Assembly (NCBI GenBank): GCA_016806645.1 | Contig: JACSYO010001855.1 | Location: 653,001 to 717,000, forward strand | Origin: Ophiodon elongatus | Taxonomy: Eukaryota; Chordata; Actinopteri; Perciformes; Hexagrammidae | DNA: 64,000 nt | Reading direction: 5' to 3' | Shown here: positions 1 through 12,400 of the stretch, in pieces | How positions within the stretch are numbered: position 1 is the stretch's first letter | How the letters are laid out: every line of letters starts with the position of its first letter | Program-made: the position numbers and the translations under genes | The notes under the pieces: model-generated | The model's database searches: none | The model's input: only the letters and a program-made list of their open reading frames with translations | Told to the model about the DNA's origin: nothing

Positions 1-1308
1 TGAATGTACTCAAACACACCTGGCTCCTCAGTCACATCCCTCTCAAACATTATTACCTCATGTTTTATACATCAAAGACAAATATTGTATATTGATGTGT
101 TAAAGATAAATATAAAGGGATCAAGGTGTCTTTATCACAGAAACCTTAAACACTAATAGTCCCGTGTAGACCTGTCTGTCCAATATATTTAAATATATTT
201 TGAAATGTAAGGGGACACACAAAGTTTTGACATATCATTTAAAGAAAGCTACAAAATGAAGACTTGTTTCCTTTACTTTTATGAAAGTAGAGGTTGTTCA
301 TTTCCATTTTCTTTCATGTTCATGGTCCTCTTTTAAAAACAGTGAGTTAAAGCACAGGCTAAAGAGGACAGAGGACATTTTCAGATCATTGTTATGCTTG
401 TGCAAGGTACTCCAAGTGTTTTAAGTGTTGTAAAGTTTATGGTGTTTGTTGGTACTGAGATAAAAGGGTACTATGCAGTCACATTCATGAGTGTTATTGC
501 CATGAAGTGCAGCTCAATGTGACAAATGTTTTTCTTGCCAAATTAACTGACTGAAAGAAAAGACAATGTAGGGGAAAACTTGTTTTCGGTAAAATGTTTT
601 GTATTCCCCATAAAAAAGACAACAATGATCCCTGATATTGTCAAACAACTTCACAACAGCTCTGCAGGCTGTTCTTAAATCACTTTGTGTTATTTGTTGG
701 AATATAAGTGATAGTGATTTGACTGTTTAGCTTTACTTTTAAAAGAAGCATGTTTCTTTGACCATGCCAACCCTAAGAAATGCAAAAGAAGTTCATACAA
801 CTGGTTATTTTTGCATTATGAAAAATAAAAAAAACTGACATACCCTCTGTGGATAACTTACGTCTCTGAGACATTAAGTCACTGCACACATCTGTAAAAT
901 CAGAAACGCCAGTCATTTTAATGACAAAGTTCCTGTTTGGAGCTGAAATAATTAATCAAAAAATCACTCATTTAATTTGTCCAATCAAGTAAAATTGCTG
1001 AATATTTGATCAAGCTTAAAAATGTAAGGATATTCTGCTTTTGTGTGTGTCATATTGTTATAAATTGAATATGTTTTAGACTGTTGGTCAGCCAAAGATT
1101 ATAGATAGATTGTCAATATAAATGAAGAAAATTAATCCAGGAGGCTGTCAAGAAACTTCAGGTGTTACAAGCAGATAAGACTTGAGCCACACAAACCTCT
1201 CCACCATTGAAACCTGGAAAGAGTACAGATTACACGAACACACAAGAGGCAAAACTGAAGCACATCATTCATACGGGTAAGAGAAAATAACCAACCCACA
1301 CAGAGGTC

Positions 1309-1380
<72 letters not shown>

Positions 1381-1889
1381 AACTATAGCATTAGGTTTAA
1401 TAGAATAATTGAGACGGCGGGATAACGATGACAAAGGAAACAGATGCACTCCACACAGCTGTAAAAAAAAAAGTAGTAATAAAAAGTAAAAAGTAAAATA
1501 AATTGCTGATGGTGGTGAAACACCTACAAAAAGATGCATGACATTTGACACAAAAATAAGCATTAAGAGTTGGATTCTGCTTTCTCTTTGCGATGGTTAA
1601 TTAGAAGTGTTTTGTAGCATTTCATTAGCTATTCGAGAAGAAAATAAAAATAAAAATGTTGTTCTTTTTGTGTACCAACTGCAAAAAAACAATATACGAT
1701 GACAATTAAACAACACAATTGTGAAACTGCAGATACTGGTGCTGAACAGCTCTAGTACAGTTGGTTTTAAAGTAGTTTACCAAAAGAGGGCAGCAACAGC
1801 TTACCTTGAGCTGACTGATTGGATCCTGGTCTTCTGAAGTCATCCTGCTCTCCCTGCTGGACGCTCACTGCAGATGCACAAAGCTGCAG
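1..1889 (-). CDS. Unidentified gene, partial (cut by left edge)
   Basis: Three exon-like segments sit downstream of occludin on the same strand. Segment 1805-1889 ends in a CAAG|GTAAGC donor and reads with residues QQGEQDDFRRPGSNQSAQ. Segment 844-942 follows an ATTTCAG acceptor, joins it in phase and reads PNRNFVIKMTGVSDFTDVCS followed by DLMSQRRKLSTEG, ending at a GG|GTATGT donor. Segment 1 to about 56 reads VIMFERDVTEEPGVFEYI and runs off the window. The join from 844 to the edge segment does not keep phase directly, so a further exon between them is likely. The 1805 segment could instead be a first exon, in another frame, with an ATG giving MTSEDQDPISQLK. I do not recognise the family. What is seen: open frames bounded by good splice signals. 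What is inferred: that they belong to one gene. Confidence 0.4.
844..942 (-). CDS. Internal exon of the unidentified left-edge gene
   Basis: The 99-nt segment has a pyrimidine/AT-rich acceptor ending TTTCAG and a GTATGT donor. It is open only in the frame giving PNRNFVIK...RKLSTEG, entered in phase 1 and left in phase 1. The frame fits the donor phase of the segment at 1805-1889. This is the best supported exon of the unit. Confidence 0.45.
1314..1377. repeat. (GA)n microsatellite
   Basis: About 60 bases of uninterrupted GA dinucleotides, inside an intron of the left-edge gene. Open frames through it (Ser-Leu repeats) are an artefact of the repeat. Confidence 0.95.
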
Positions 1890-1892
1890 CTA

Positions 1893-3130
1893 TCTGCAAA
1901 TCAGCAGGGTCAGCAAAACATGGAAGACGTGAAGAAATAAGAGACAGGTTTATCTAATTATAAGAGAATTAGAAATGTTTATTATTATTGAACTCAGTAC
2001 TTTTTAGACATCATACCTTATGGAAGTATACAGTTACAAAAAATGGTCTTATAATAGCGTCGAAGAAAAAAATTCGTACAAAAATAAATGGCTCGCAAAT
2101 GGTTTGTAAAATGACAACATTGTTCTTTGTAAAAATACAAATGCATGAGTAATCAAAAGTGTGTCTGAATAATTAAAACATTATAACATCCACTAGATCC
2201 TAACACTTTGCACAATAAATGGATTAATTAAAAAATTACCACACATGGAATTAGCAGATGATCGTTTTTCATTGGCAAAGAATCAAATGAAATAAATGAG
2301 CGTAGCTTATAGACAGTGACAGAAACAGTGTTTTCCAGTTTGTTGAGGAGCTTGCATGATACAAAATATTACATAAAGTTGTCAGATTTTATTTTACTCA
2401 TTTGCATAGTTTAAGCACATTTTGAATGATTAAAAAACAATCCACTATGGGTCTTTAGTATGTACAAATAACATATCTAAGATATCTGCTGAATCTAATT
2501 GACAGATACTGTAAATTTGTTCTTGGTACGTAGTGTGAACAGGATTCATTAAAGGTATATATAACACAACGATGTCTCACATATCTCATTGGCCACTTTG
2601 TCCCCTTTTTGGTCTCACTGCATCAATGACAATCAATATAAAAATCTTGGTTTAGACACAAAAAAAAGCCAGTAATAACACATGGTCCCAGCAGAGAGCA
2701 GTTTCAACTTTACTGACTTTTAAATTAGTTACGAACACTGACGCAAAAGATGAGAAAAACACAACTAAGGTTCATACGTGACAAAGATAACGCCATGTCA
2801 AGGGTTCAAGAAACTGCATATTTGGTCGCAAAACAATGCCAGCAACCTGTCTCACCCATTACTACGTTCTCTACAATACTGTTCCACCTCTTATCTGTGG
2901 AGATAAAACAAAGAAAAGTTGGAGAGCAAACAGAGCCACAGAAACTTAGCACAGTGTTATCACAGGTGACTGAAGGTCAGGTGACTTTTAAATGACATTT
3001 CTCCAAACCACACCCTCTGATCCTCACAAGTGACTGAACACTGCGAACAATGATACTGAATCCTTAAAGAAAAGGCAGTGTTGGCTGTGGAAGTGGCTAC
3101 AGCTGAGCACCCTGCTTTCATTTTCTTCTA
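1893..3130. other. Gap between left-edge gene and occludin 3' end
   Basis: AT-rich DNA without a supported coding exon. If the left-edge gene begins near 1890 this interval is its upstream region; otherwise it is intron. It also holds possible distal occludin polyadenylation signals, such as TTTATT at 1978 read on the minus strand. Confidence 0.5.
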
Positions 3131-3140
3131 AAAAAAAATA

Positions 3141-3146
3141 TTTATT
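3141..3146 (-). promoter_or_regulatory. Candidate polyadenylation signal of occludin
   Basis: AATAAA on the minus strand about 195 nt after the occludin stop codon. A (TG)n tract follows the stop in the 3' UTR. Longer 3' UTRs using signals nearer 1978 cannot be excluded. Confidence 0.4.
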
Positions 3147-3341
3147 CATAACCGATGTTCCCTATGTGTGTGTGTGTGTGTGGGGGGGAGTGTTATCCAG
3201 TGTGTGTTGATTCTGTACAGGTAACTTTGGTCTTGGCATGTCACAGTCTTTTATAGTATTTTGGAGTGTATCTTGGCCCGTGTGTCTGTGAGTGTGTGGT
3301 GTGTGGACCACGGAGCTGAGTGTCAGGACTCAGTGGCTTCA

Positions 3342-3440
3342 TCAGTGGTTCTTGTCGTAGTCCTTCACCAGGCGCTTGATGTGGAACAGCTTGTGTCTCA
3401 GCCTGCGACACTCTTTCTTCTTAGACCTGTAGTCTGATGT
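3342..3440 (-). CDS. ocln: Occludin last coding exon
   Basis: Acceptor CTCTTTAG, then 32 codons and TGA. It reads TSDYRSKKKECRRLRHKLFH and on to KDYDKNH, the end of the ELL (ZO-1-binding) helical domain; the human counterpart ends KKMVGDYDRQKT. Confidence 0.95.
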   Translation of the reverse strand, partial: TSDYRSKKKECRRLRHKLFHIKRLVKDYDKNH

Positions 3441-6400
3441 CTAAAGAGCAAGAAAAAATGATAAAAGATCCACGATATACTGTCAAGGAAAATGTTTAGA
3501 GAATAAGTTTTATGTGCAAAAGAATACGATGAAAACTAAAAGAGGTGACATTTTGTAGCTCGATGTTAATAACTTAATGCTTCCACAAATAACTGAATCA
3601 TATTTTTATAAAGTCTTTATGGAGTTTAGTTAATAAAAAAGTATCATCAGAGATGTCTGTTCACCTGCTTCAGGTCCTTCAACTGATTATATTCCTCTGC
3701 AGCAGCCTGTGGAAAAATGAGGAAAAAACATTTGTTTGTTATCTCATGTACAAACTGAATGTTAAAAGAATCTTGTCTTTTCCCGTCTTTTATCTATTTT
3801 GTGCTCTCGGGACCTTGATGATCAGGGATTTTAGTCTTTGTGTGTCTATCTAAGTCTTTGCAATGTATACATCTCTTCGATGTCATAAATAATAGTGTCT
3901 GAGATGTTCCAACAACAAGCCAAGACAAAGTCAAATATGTTGGATATGATATCTGGTTGAACTAATCAGTGTACTACAAGTGACTCAACAACTGAGAATC
4001 GTGAAAATACTAGAAGTTATGAGTGAGTTTTAAAAATGTACTTTACCAATTTGTAAAACTTCAGCACATTCAGTACATTTCTGCCTAATTGTCAACTGTC
4101 GAGGTGGCAATTTGATTTCAGGCTAATCAGCACTGCAAGGTTTACGATTGTATTACTCAACAATTTATATATTTTTTGTCTTTATTATTAATGTAGAATT
4201 CTTACTTTGAGGCCCCAGAACACTAAGGGGTGGGGAGGCTCAAGAAAACATTACAAATTAAGTTTATGAAAAAGAAGGATGCAGCATAGACCCACATCTG
4301 ATACTAGGAGTGTGGAACAAATGTTAGCATATTACAGCTGCAAACATTAACCTTAATTTATAGCAATTGTAAGAAAAGAGAAGCTATAAGAATAAAATGT
4401 TCTTTATTCATGTGCCTTATTTTTTCACTATTTAAGTTACAATGAAAGGGGATCGTTTGTAATTTATGCTCATACATTCTTTTCTCCTGAGTTCAGGAGG
4501 TGAGCACTGCAAATATCTGACCTGATATTTGGCAGAGGTGTCATCCAGTGTGTCCAGCTGCCGGCTGAGTTTGTTCAACTGGTCATTAATGTTGTCCATC
4601 TCAGCACACAGGTGCTTATATTCCCTAAGGTCGCCATCGAACTCTCTCTTATATTCTTGACGCTGATCATCCGATGTTATATCTGGATACGTACTGGAGG
4701 AGGAGGAGGAGGAAAAGGGGTGAGGAAAGGGAGAGAATCAGAGTTAAACCTCATCAGAATGACTTAAAAACACTTTCTGCACAAGAACATCACACTTTAC
4801 AACCTTCATTGAGGTTCAAGTTTACTACTAAACCACAGGAATGAGTAGTGTAGGTGCTAGTTTCAATAATGCTGGCTGGATCGAACCACAGCCAAATATA
4901 ACTGCTTTCTCATAAACTACAATGACGCCATGTTTTGTACCTTTGGCCCAATTCTCATTATTCCTGAGTACAGCCCATGTGAACTTGAATGCCTCGGGGG
5001 ATTAACTACTCTCCTGGACAGAGAGAAGCGCTTACAGACTGAAGCCTTTTCCAAGCTTTGCTGTTTAAGCATCTGTTTATTTATTATTCTGTACTTCTAT
5101 CCAAAAGATGTTCTAGCTGCATGTTCCTGTAAATCATGTCACTCTAATGTGAGCTTGATTTTCTGAGCTTATAGTTGTTCATTTAAATCAAAGAATTTGG
5201 GTCTGGTCCCGAGGGAGAGACTGCAATCAACATTTTTTGTTCTAAGATAATAACGTTTTCATTTTTAATCCAGACAAAGTATGAACTGCACGGAGATAGA
5301 ATAGTACAGTCTTACTTCTCCCACTCTTCTTCATCAAGTTCATTGCCCGTTTCTCCTCCTGTGGTGTACTCTGTCTCATACTGAGACTCATCCAGCTCGG
5401 GGTTGCGTCTGCGTCTCTTGCCCCTGTTGGCAGAGGGTTTGCGACCCCCGCCAGTCTCCTCTGACGGGCTGGAGCTGGTTCTTCCACCATGGGAGAAGGC
5501 TTCTGATGGTCTGCTGGTGGTCCTCTCGGAGTACCTGGGGGACAGCAACATAAACATTTTAAATTCTGTCATGACTGACTTCCATTGGAGCCACTAAAGA
5601 GAAAGTATCTTTCATGGAAATAGCATTACAGCAAGACCACAATTATATATATATATATATATATTCAAAATATAAAACCTTCAAGAGGTTACTGAAATCA
5701 CCCCACCCCCGAAAGGAACTTGTGCTCTTGACCACACAGCACCAGGAACTTAAATGAAGGTATAATATGAGACAGTGTCTAAAGAAAACAAATATTAACT
5801 TATATGGCCCAGACAGATAACATATGGAGGAAGGTAAACACTTTGAACCACTGATGATTATTGTTTCTGACACACTACAATTTGACTTAGTGCCATATAG
5901 CCCTCAGTGACCAGCAGGTACAACCCTTTAATAACGGGAAGAAATAAACATGCCCAATTTTGTTTGGAGGGATTTGTAGAGGAATCCAAATGCAGCGGTG
6001 CAAATATTACAACTTCTTACAAAAAGATAGCAATAGAGCACTTTGACATTCTTCTGCTTATGAAAATGCCAGCTACGTTTACTTTGAGAGGAAATTGGCA
6101 AAACAATAATATTCTTTGAACCGAATCTAAATCCTGCTTTGTAATTTATTTATTTTTGTCCTAGGGTTGAACATTAACAGTGCAATTCCCCATAATCAGA
6201 GGATTCAGAGCATATTTCTGATACAAGTGTGGCTTGCTTTTTCAAAGGTACTGATACGTTAAGAAACCGTGAAGAGTAATGTAGTTTTTGTCACACACAC
6301 TGCAGTCTCGAGGACAGTAATGCAAACAAAAACAAGGTGCATGAGAAATCATTTCTAGCATTAAAGAAAAGCAAATACATTTGTTCACAAACATCCTGCC

Positions 6401-9400
6401 TTTTCCCTTCCTAAGAGATTTCAATGAACATGAGAAAAAAATCCAGGGAAAGTTAATCCAATAAGGGCTCAAAGGTCACACACACAGAGCTCAATTTGTG
6501 GGTAGGACAATATGTTTTCATGAGCTTTAAAACAGAGCAGTGATTAGATATCGCTTGTATCGCTAGTCACATGTTTGGAGGTTCATTGTTTGTGTGGAAT
6601 ATTTGCATTACAGTGTGCAGAGTTAAATGTTGCAGCTACTTTCTTTTCTGCTATACCAAATATACCACTCTTCCTGTAAAACATAAATATATTGTCTGAA
6701 AATAATATCATCTAATATCATCTGATTTATATGTATAATTGTTCAATCTGAGCTGAAAAAGGAGGCTGACAAATGCAGGTTACCCACTCTTTGTTGTCGT
6801 ACATGTCCTCATTAAAGGAGCTGCTGTCCACCTTGGCCGGGGGCAAGGAGATGACACTGTTCGCTGAGGCGTTGAGCAGCCCGGCTCCCTTCTCTGACAC
6901 CAGCAGGGTTGGGGCGTCTTGAACACTGCGGCTTTCCTCCACATTGTTTACCTATAGCAGGAAGGAAAGAGAAGGAACAGACTCAGCAAACACAAACAAA
7001 CAACTAAAGCGCTCACAAAGAACAGGCAACAGGCTCATTTTCTGACTGGCATCCTGTTAAAAAAACTGTTATTTTTCTCCTTGAAAGAACAGTCGGGCGT
7101 GTAATTGGACAGCACAGGCCAACTCCCCACATGAGGGTTATCTGATTGGTTCACCGTGCTTGAAAAGGTCAAGACAACAAAAACAAAGGATAACTAAAGG
7201 CTAATTGTAAAATCAATCCAACCAAAACCTTTGAGACAGGAACTAAATATCATTGATGGTCTCTTGTTTACAGTATTTCATTGAGTTTGTTTCTATAAGC
7301 CCTATAAAAAGAGTGGTCATAAGTGAGGATATAATATATACAAAAATATCTGACTAATTCCAACTTTGCTTTTACTTCTTTCTATTGTCTTATGTCTACA
7401 TGAACACCTGGAACGGATTTGTTCATCCATTCTATCTTCAAACAAAAGGTCTGTCATGTAAATAAATTCCCCTTAATCTGTATTTTCAAGTCCTTCCTGT
7501 GAGTTCAGACAGCCTGCATGAGGGAATTCCTCACAATGAAGGCCTCAGGGGTGGTTACTTCTTCCCCCACTGGTTCCAGTAAACGTATCAATCATTAGAA
7601 TATTTTACACAACCCCTACACAAAGCATTCTACTCTAAATTTTAAACGGGTCTGTTTCTCTGCTGCGTGGAGGACTAACTGGCTTTAGCAGAGACCCTTT
7701 GGTTGTTTTTGAAATGTAATAACACAAAGACAATGTTAGGCAGGTTTTGAATTAAGCAGGCACATGGCATCTGACTTTTGATTAGTTCCTCTGAAATAAG
7801 ACAACTAACATCTGCTGCACCTGCACAAGAAGGCATTAATGTTTGCTGTACTTGTCTATAATTTATTTCAGAACCAGTCCTGCTAAGAGGGGAGAGTTTA
7901 CTCTTCCCCAACTTTATATAACTCCAAAAAAACATTCACCCTCCTGCTTACTTGGGTGGTACATTACTGAGCAATCTCCCAAATTCCTCACAGTGCAGGA
8001 GCATCGGCCTAGCCCCCAAAAAATAATAATCACGGTGGGTGGAGTGCTTGGGTGGGGGAGAGTTGCCTTTCTTGCAGCTGCAGGAGAATCCTATTTGAAG
8101 ACTGCACTACATGTAAGAATCTTAACAATGCACTCAGTGTGCAGCACAGCGGCTACAGGGCTGTGAGTGTGTAAGCACATTAAGAATGCCTGAGGGTCCT
8201 GGACCTGGTGAAGAAAAGCATGAAGTCAAAGATGGAGAGAGACAGCGAGACAAAGCTGTGGATGTTGTTGAGGGAAGAAGGAGCAAAGCAAAGCACAGCA
8301 ACATGCAAAGTGGATGATTGACATCTTTAAAAGAGAAAATACAATGAATGTTGCAATTTTCAAATCACAAAAGCCACCGTCGACTTTGGACTGCATCATC
8401 TGTAAGGACAACTCTAGCTGGCACATTACGTCAGCTGTAGATAAAAAGGTTAATTTGTGAAGTATATTTATGAGTTGTCTTTTCACTAAAACGTCGGAAT
8501 TCATTTTGAAAAAAAAGAAATCATCAGGTCTTCAAAACTGAATTTCTCATTGAATGGACAATCGGTCAAATTAATCGAATTTAGATCTATTTCTACACTC
8601 ACAGTACTCTGCCTTAAAGACATGTCAATAACACAAAGCATTTTTAAGTGGCAAACAATGAACCCTATCAGTTAGACCAGTGATTCCACTTTGGAAGAAA
8701 TATTTAGGGTGCAGCAACATTTTGTTTCCTAATACAATATCAATATATATCAATATTAAAGATGAAATGTGTGGAAGATTTGGCCAGAATTTTAGCCAAA
8801 AAAAAATTAAATTAAATTAACTAACATTATGAACCGAATGTGAAGAAGTAACAGTTTTGACATTATGTAAAAAATGTCTATGTATTATGTTGCAGAGATA
8901 TCTACCGAAATGAGCATGCTAACCAGCTAGCCCCGGCCCACCCTGTCTTGTCAAACTAACTTGTACCACAAGAAGCGATAGAGAGACACTGTAGTGTTCA
9001 GTCTGCCCTCAGACCAACACGAGAGGACAAAGAAGTAGCGCAGCACCGAGGGCTTGTCAATCACGCTAAAGCTAAAGGGTCGGTGTACATTTGTTTATTG
9101 GATTAAATCCAAAGTGGAAGAAAGGAGAAAACAACTCGTATTTTTGTTTAGTGCTTTCAGAAGGTAGTCTCGGTGGCAGGACAAAACTAAAATATGAGTT
9201 GTTTCAAAAAGTACACTGGCCGTACAGCCAGCAATTAGTGGCCCAGTAAACACAAAGATGGCTAACGTAAACTGTAGGCCGACGCCACACGTGAAAATTA
9301 TAAGATAGCAGTGTTATTTTGACGGGCTCTCAGAGTTTGGTTGAATTTTGCACGTTCTTGCACAGCGGTAAATTGGCCCTGACCTGTAAATTTAGATTGT

Positions 9401-12400
9401 ATGGAACTATGGAAGTGAAATGCTGCCCCCTATTTGTTTGGAGCATGTGGCCAGGAATTACACATTGCACCTTTAATGTCTACACAATATAATGTTATAA
9501 CAATGTTATACTTTTCCTTCAAACATTCACTCTCTATTTGGATGTTTAAAAGGTGTCTATAAAACCAGCCGAGGATGCTTTCACTCTCAGCTGTGCAGCT
9601 CTTCAATGTTTCCAGCACACAGACAGCCCTGCAGAGACCAACTCTGATGACTTCATGCAGCAGACACAATGCAGCAGCTGAATGAGGCAGTGTGTGAGGT
9701 CATCAGAGCATGCTAGGCCTCCCTGAGCTCAGCAACAGAGATGGGTCCAATCTCAAACCAACCACAGCCTTAGACTGTCACTGGCCTTGTGTTTAAAGGA
9801 GTCAAACAAGCCTGATGACTCATGTTGTGGCACAGATACAGTGTGCAGGTAGCGCAGCAACAAAGAAAATAAATAACTGCAGTGTGGAACATTGGAAATA
9901 TGAGGGAAATTAGTTAAATTCTACCACACTAAGATACCCATTTTATTGAGGTTGTTCCAAAGATAAAATATGTAACTATAGACAATAATAAAGTCATCAG
10001 ACAACAAAAGTCAAACATGTTCCTACCTTCATAAATTGTTTTAATCTTTGAGACTGATCTAAATGCAGCAGCAGTGAACACGCCATTACTGTACCTTCAA
10101 TAAGTCCGATGACATCAGTGGGCATGGCTCCATTATCAGACACTAGTGCTAGTCATAGTATTCACTCTAGGCTTGACTCTGTGCTGCCTGTACACCTCAA
10201 TGTGCTTGTATCCATGTTCTAGGCAAAGACAACCAGTCTTAAAAACAAACAGCTCTATATAATCCAACAAAACACTGTATGTGTTTAGTGCTTCTTTTGG
10301 TGTTTTCATGTCAGTGCAAGAGATAAGTGTGACTGGCAGGACTTCTAAGTACTTCATTGACTAATTTGTTCAAATATTAGAGCTAAGCTAGTACTTGTAA
10401 GTTATTGAAGTGTACCTGTCAACCCCTTACTAAAATAAAACAATTAGCACACCATTTAATTGAGGTTTGGATGCTAGACGTATCACTGTCAGTAAGCAAG
10501 GGCAAATAGATGGGTGGATGAGGGGTAAAGGACTACAAACATTATATATTTTTTTTCTTCTATTTATTTGTATTTCTTTCACTTGCAATTAGCATTCATG
10601 TACAATATGCCATGTGTCTGCATGTATTGATTTGTGTTCTTGACACTCCCCTGCACAATGTTTAAACAAACATTGGATGTGGACATATATGTGTTGGGGA
10701 GGATGCTGACTACAGTTTTTAGAAACAGAGAGGAAATATTATGGAACGAACCTAGTTTTAAGATACAGAGCAAAAAATGACTTACAAAAATAATGTACAG
10801 ATGTGGAGGTGTTTCAAACCTGGTTTAGGGAACTAGAACCAGACTGCCCTGTTGGTATTATTAATGAGCATCAATTACAGTTTAAAACCCGACCTTTTGA
10901 TGTTAACTCATTGTTATTCACTGTATGAAACAGGCATTATTTGAAAAGTGGCAGGTCGAGTCAATAATTAACCCATATCTCAGGTCTCATGTGACTAGTG
11001 TGATGTTGACATTTAAATACCCGAAGGCCGTCTCTCTAGAAACTGCCTGCTTGCTTACTATCTTCTCAGGTGGTTAATGATTATTTAGAGTGAAACCAGG
11101 TAGTAGACCATGAGCAAACAATCACTGACCCTGAACAAAGTGACTCAGTCAGAAGAAACATTATTACGGCAGTGTGATCATTTCCCTGCTGGATCCTGTA
11201 AACTCATAAAGATTTGTATATAACGATCCATTTGGACTTTCAACTCAAACAATGAAAACATATGAGAAATTTGAACTGGTGAACAACATAGACATATTGT
11301 GTCACATAGCATAACAAGTGACAAACCAACTTAGGTAATGTGCAAAGTTGCAGCTCGGTTTTACTGCATCACCACCATCACCTAACCTATCTTTATAACT
11401 GATGACTACCTAAGTAGCAGGAATACCTCACTGGCGACCAACCTTCTTTACCTACTTTACATCAGTATAAGTACAACATCAGTGTAGGTACAGAAACAGT
11501 GTTTCCCAAAGGATTAGATTCTATTATTTGGTTTTAGGACAAATTCTGGACGCACTAAATAACATTATTATTATTATTTGTGGTGGTAGCTGACCGGGGG
11601 AGCTTGTGCGTTTTGTTTTATAACTGTATTGATTACTTTGATTAAAATAATTGTACAATATTGTGTTCATTGATATTCATTACATTTTTTATATTTTATT
11701 ATTGAAATTCTATTCATCCACCACATGATTACACACTCTTTCTGCTAACAAAATGAGCTCAAATTGTAGAATTCAGAAAAATCCAAATGGAAAACTATAC
11801 ATATATACTTATATTTATAAAAAAATATAAGACGCAACCTGGGAAAAAATAAAGCCTGATTTGGGCTGGTGTGACCTCAACGCAAAATGGTCTCTAGTTT
11901 CATCCTCTAATCAAATCCGTCTGTGAACATTGTATTCCATCAATTTTCCTGAGGCTGGATTTAAACCCTCTGTGACCCTGTTCATTTCACTGCAAGCTGT
12001 GCATGAACAAACACAGGGTCAGTTAGGGTCATAAATGTGTTTTTTGTTTTGTAAATCCCATGTAAACCCAGTCTTATTAAACGGTGACTACCATCCTGTT
12101 GTCTCTTACCCATTCCTCTACGTCTCTGCCCTCTGAGGCCTTCCCGCCAACAAGCGGCTCTTCCCAGTGGATATTTGGTTTCCCGTAGCGCCAGATCTTC
12201 CCTCTTGTTTTGTGCGCAAAGAATGCCGCAACACCGAAGGCAATGACAACCAGGAATCCACACACCATGGCAATTCCCTAGAAAAGCAGAACATGAGAAT
12301 AAAATCTGGAAAGTTCTTGTTGTATATTTCGCAAAATATACTACATTCTCAAAGAGATAAGCAGTAAGATAACGCTGCTTTATCCTGGTATTCAAAGTAC

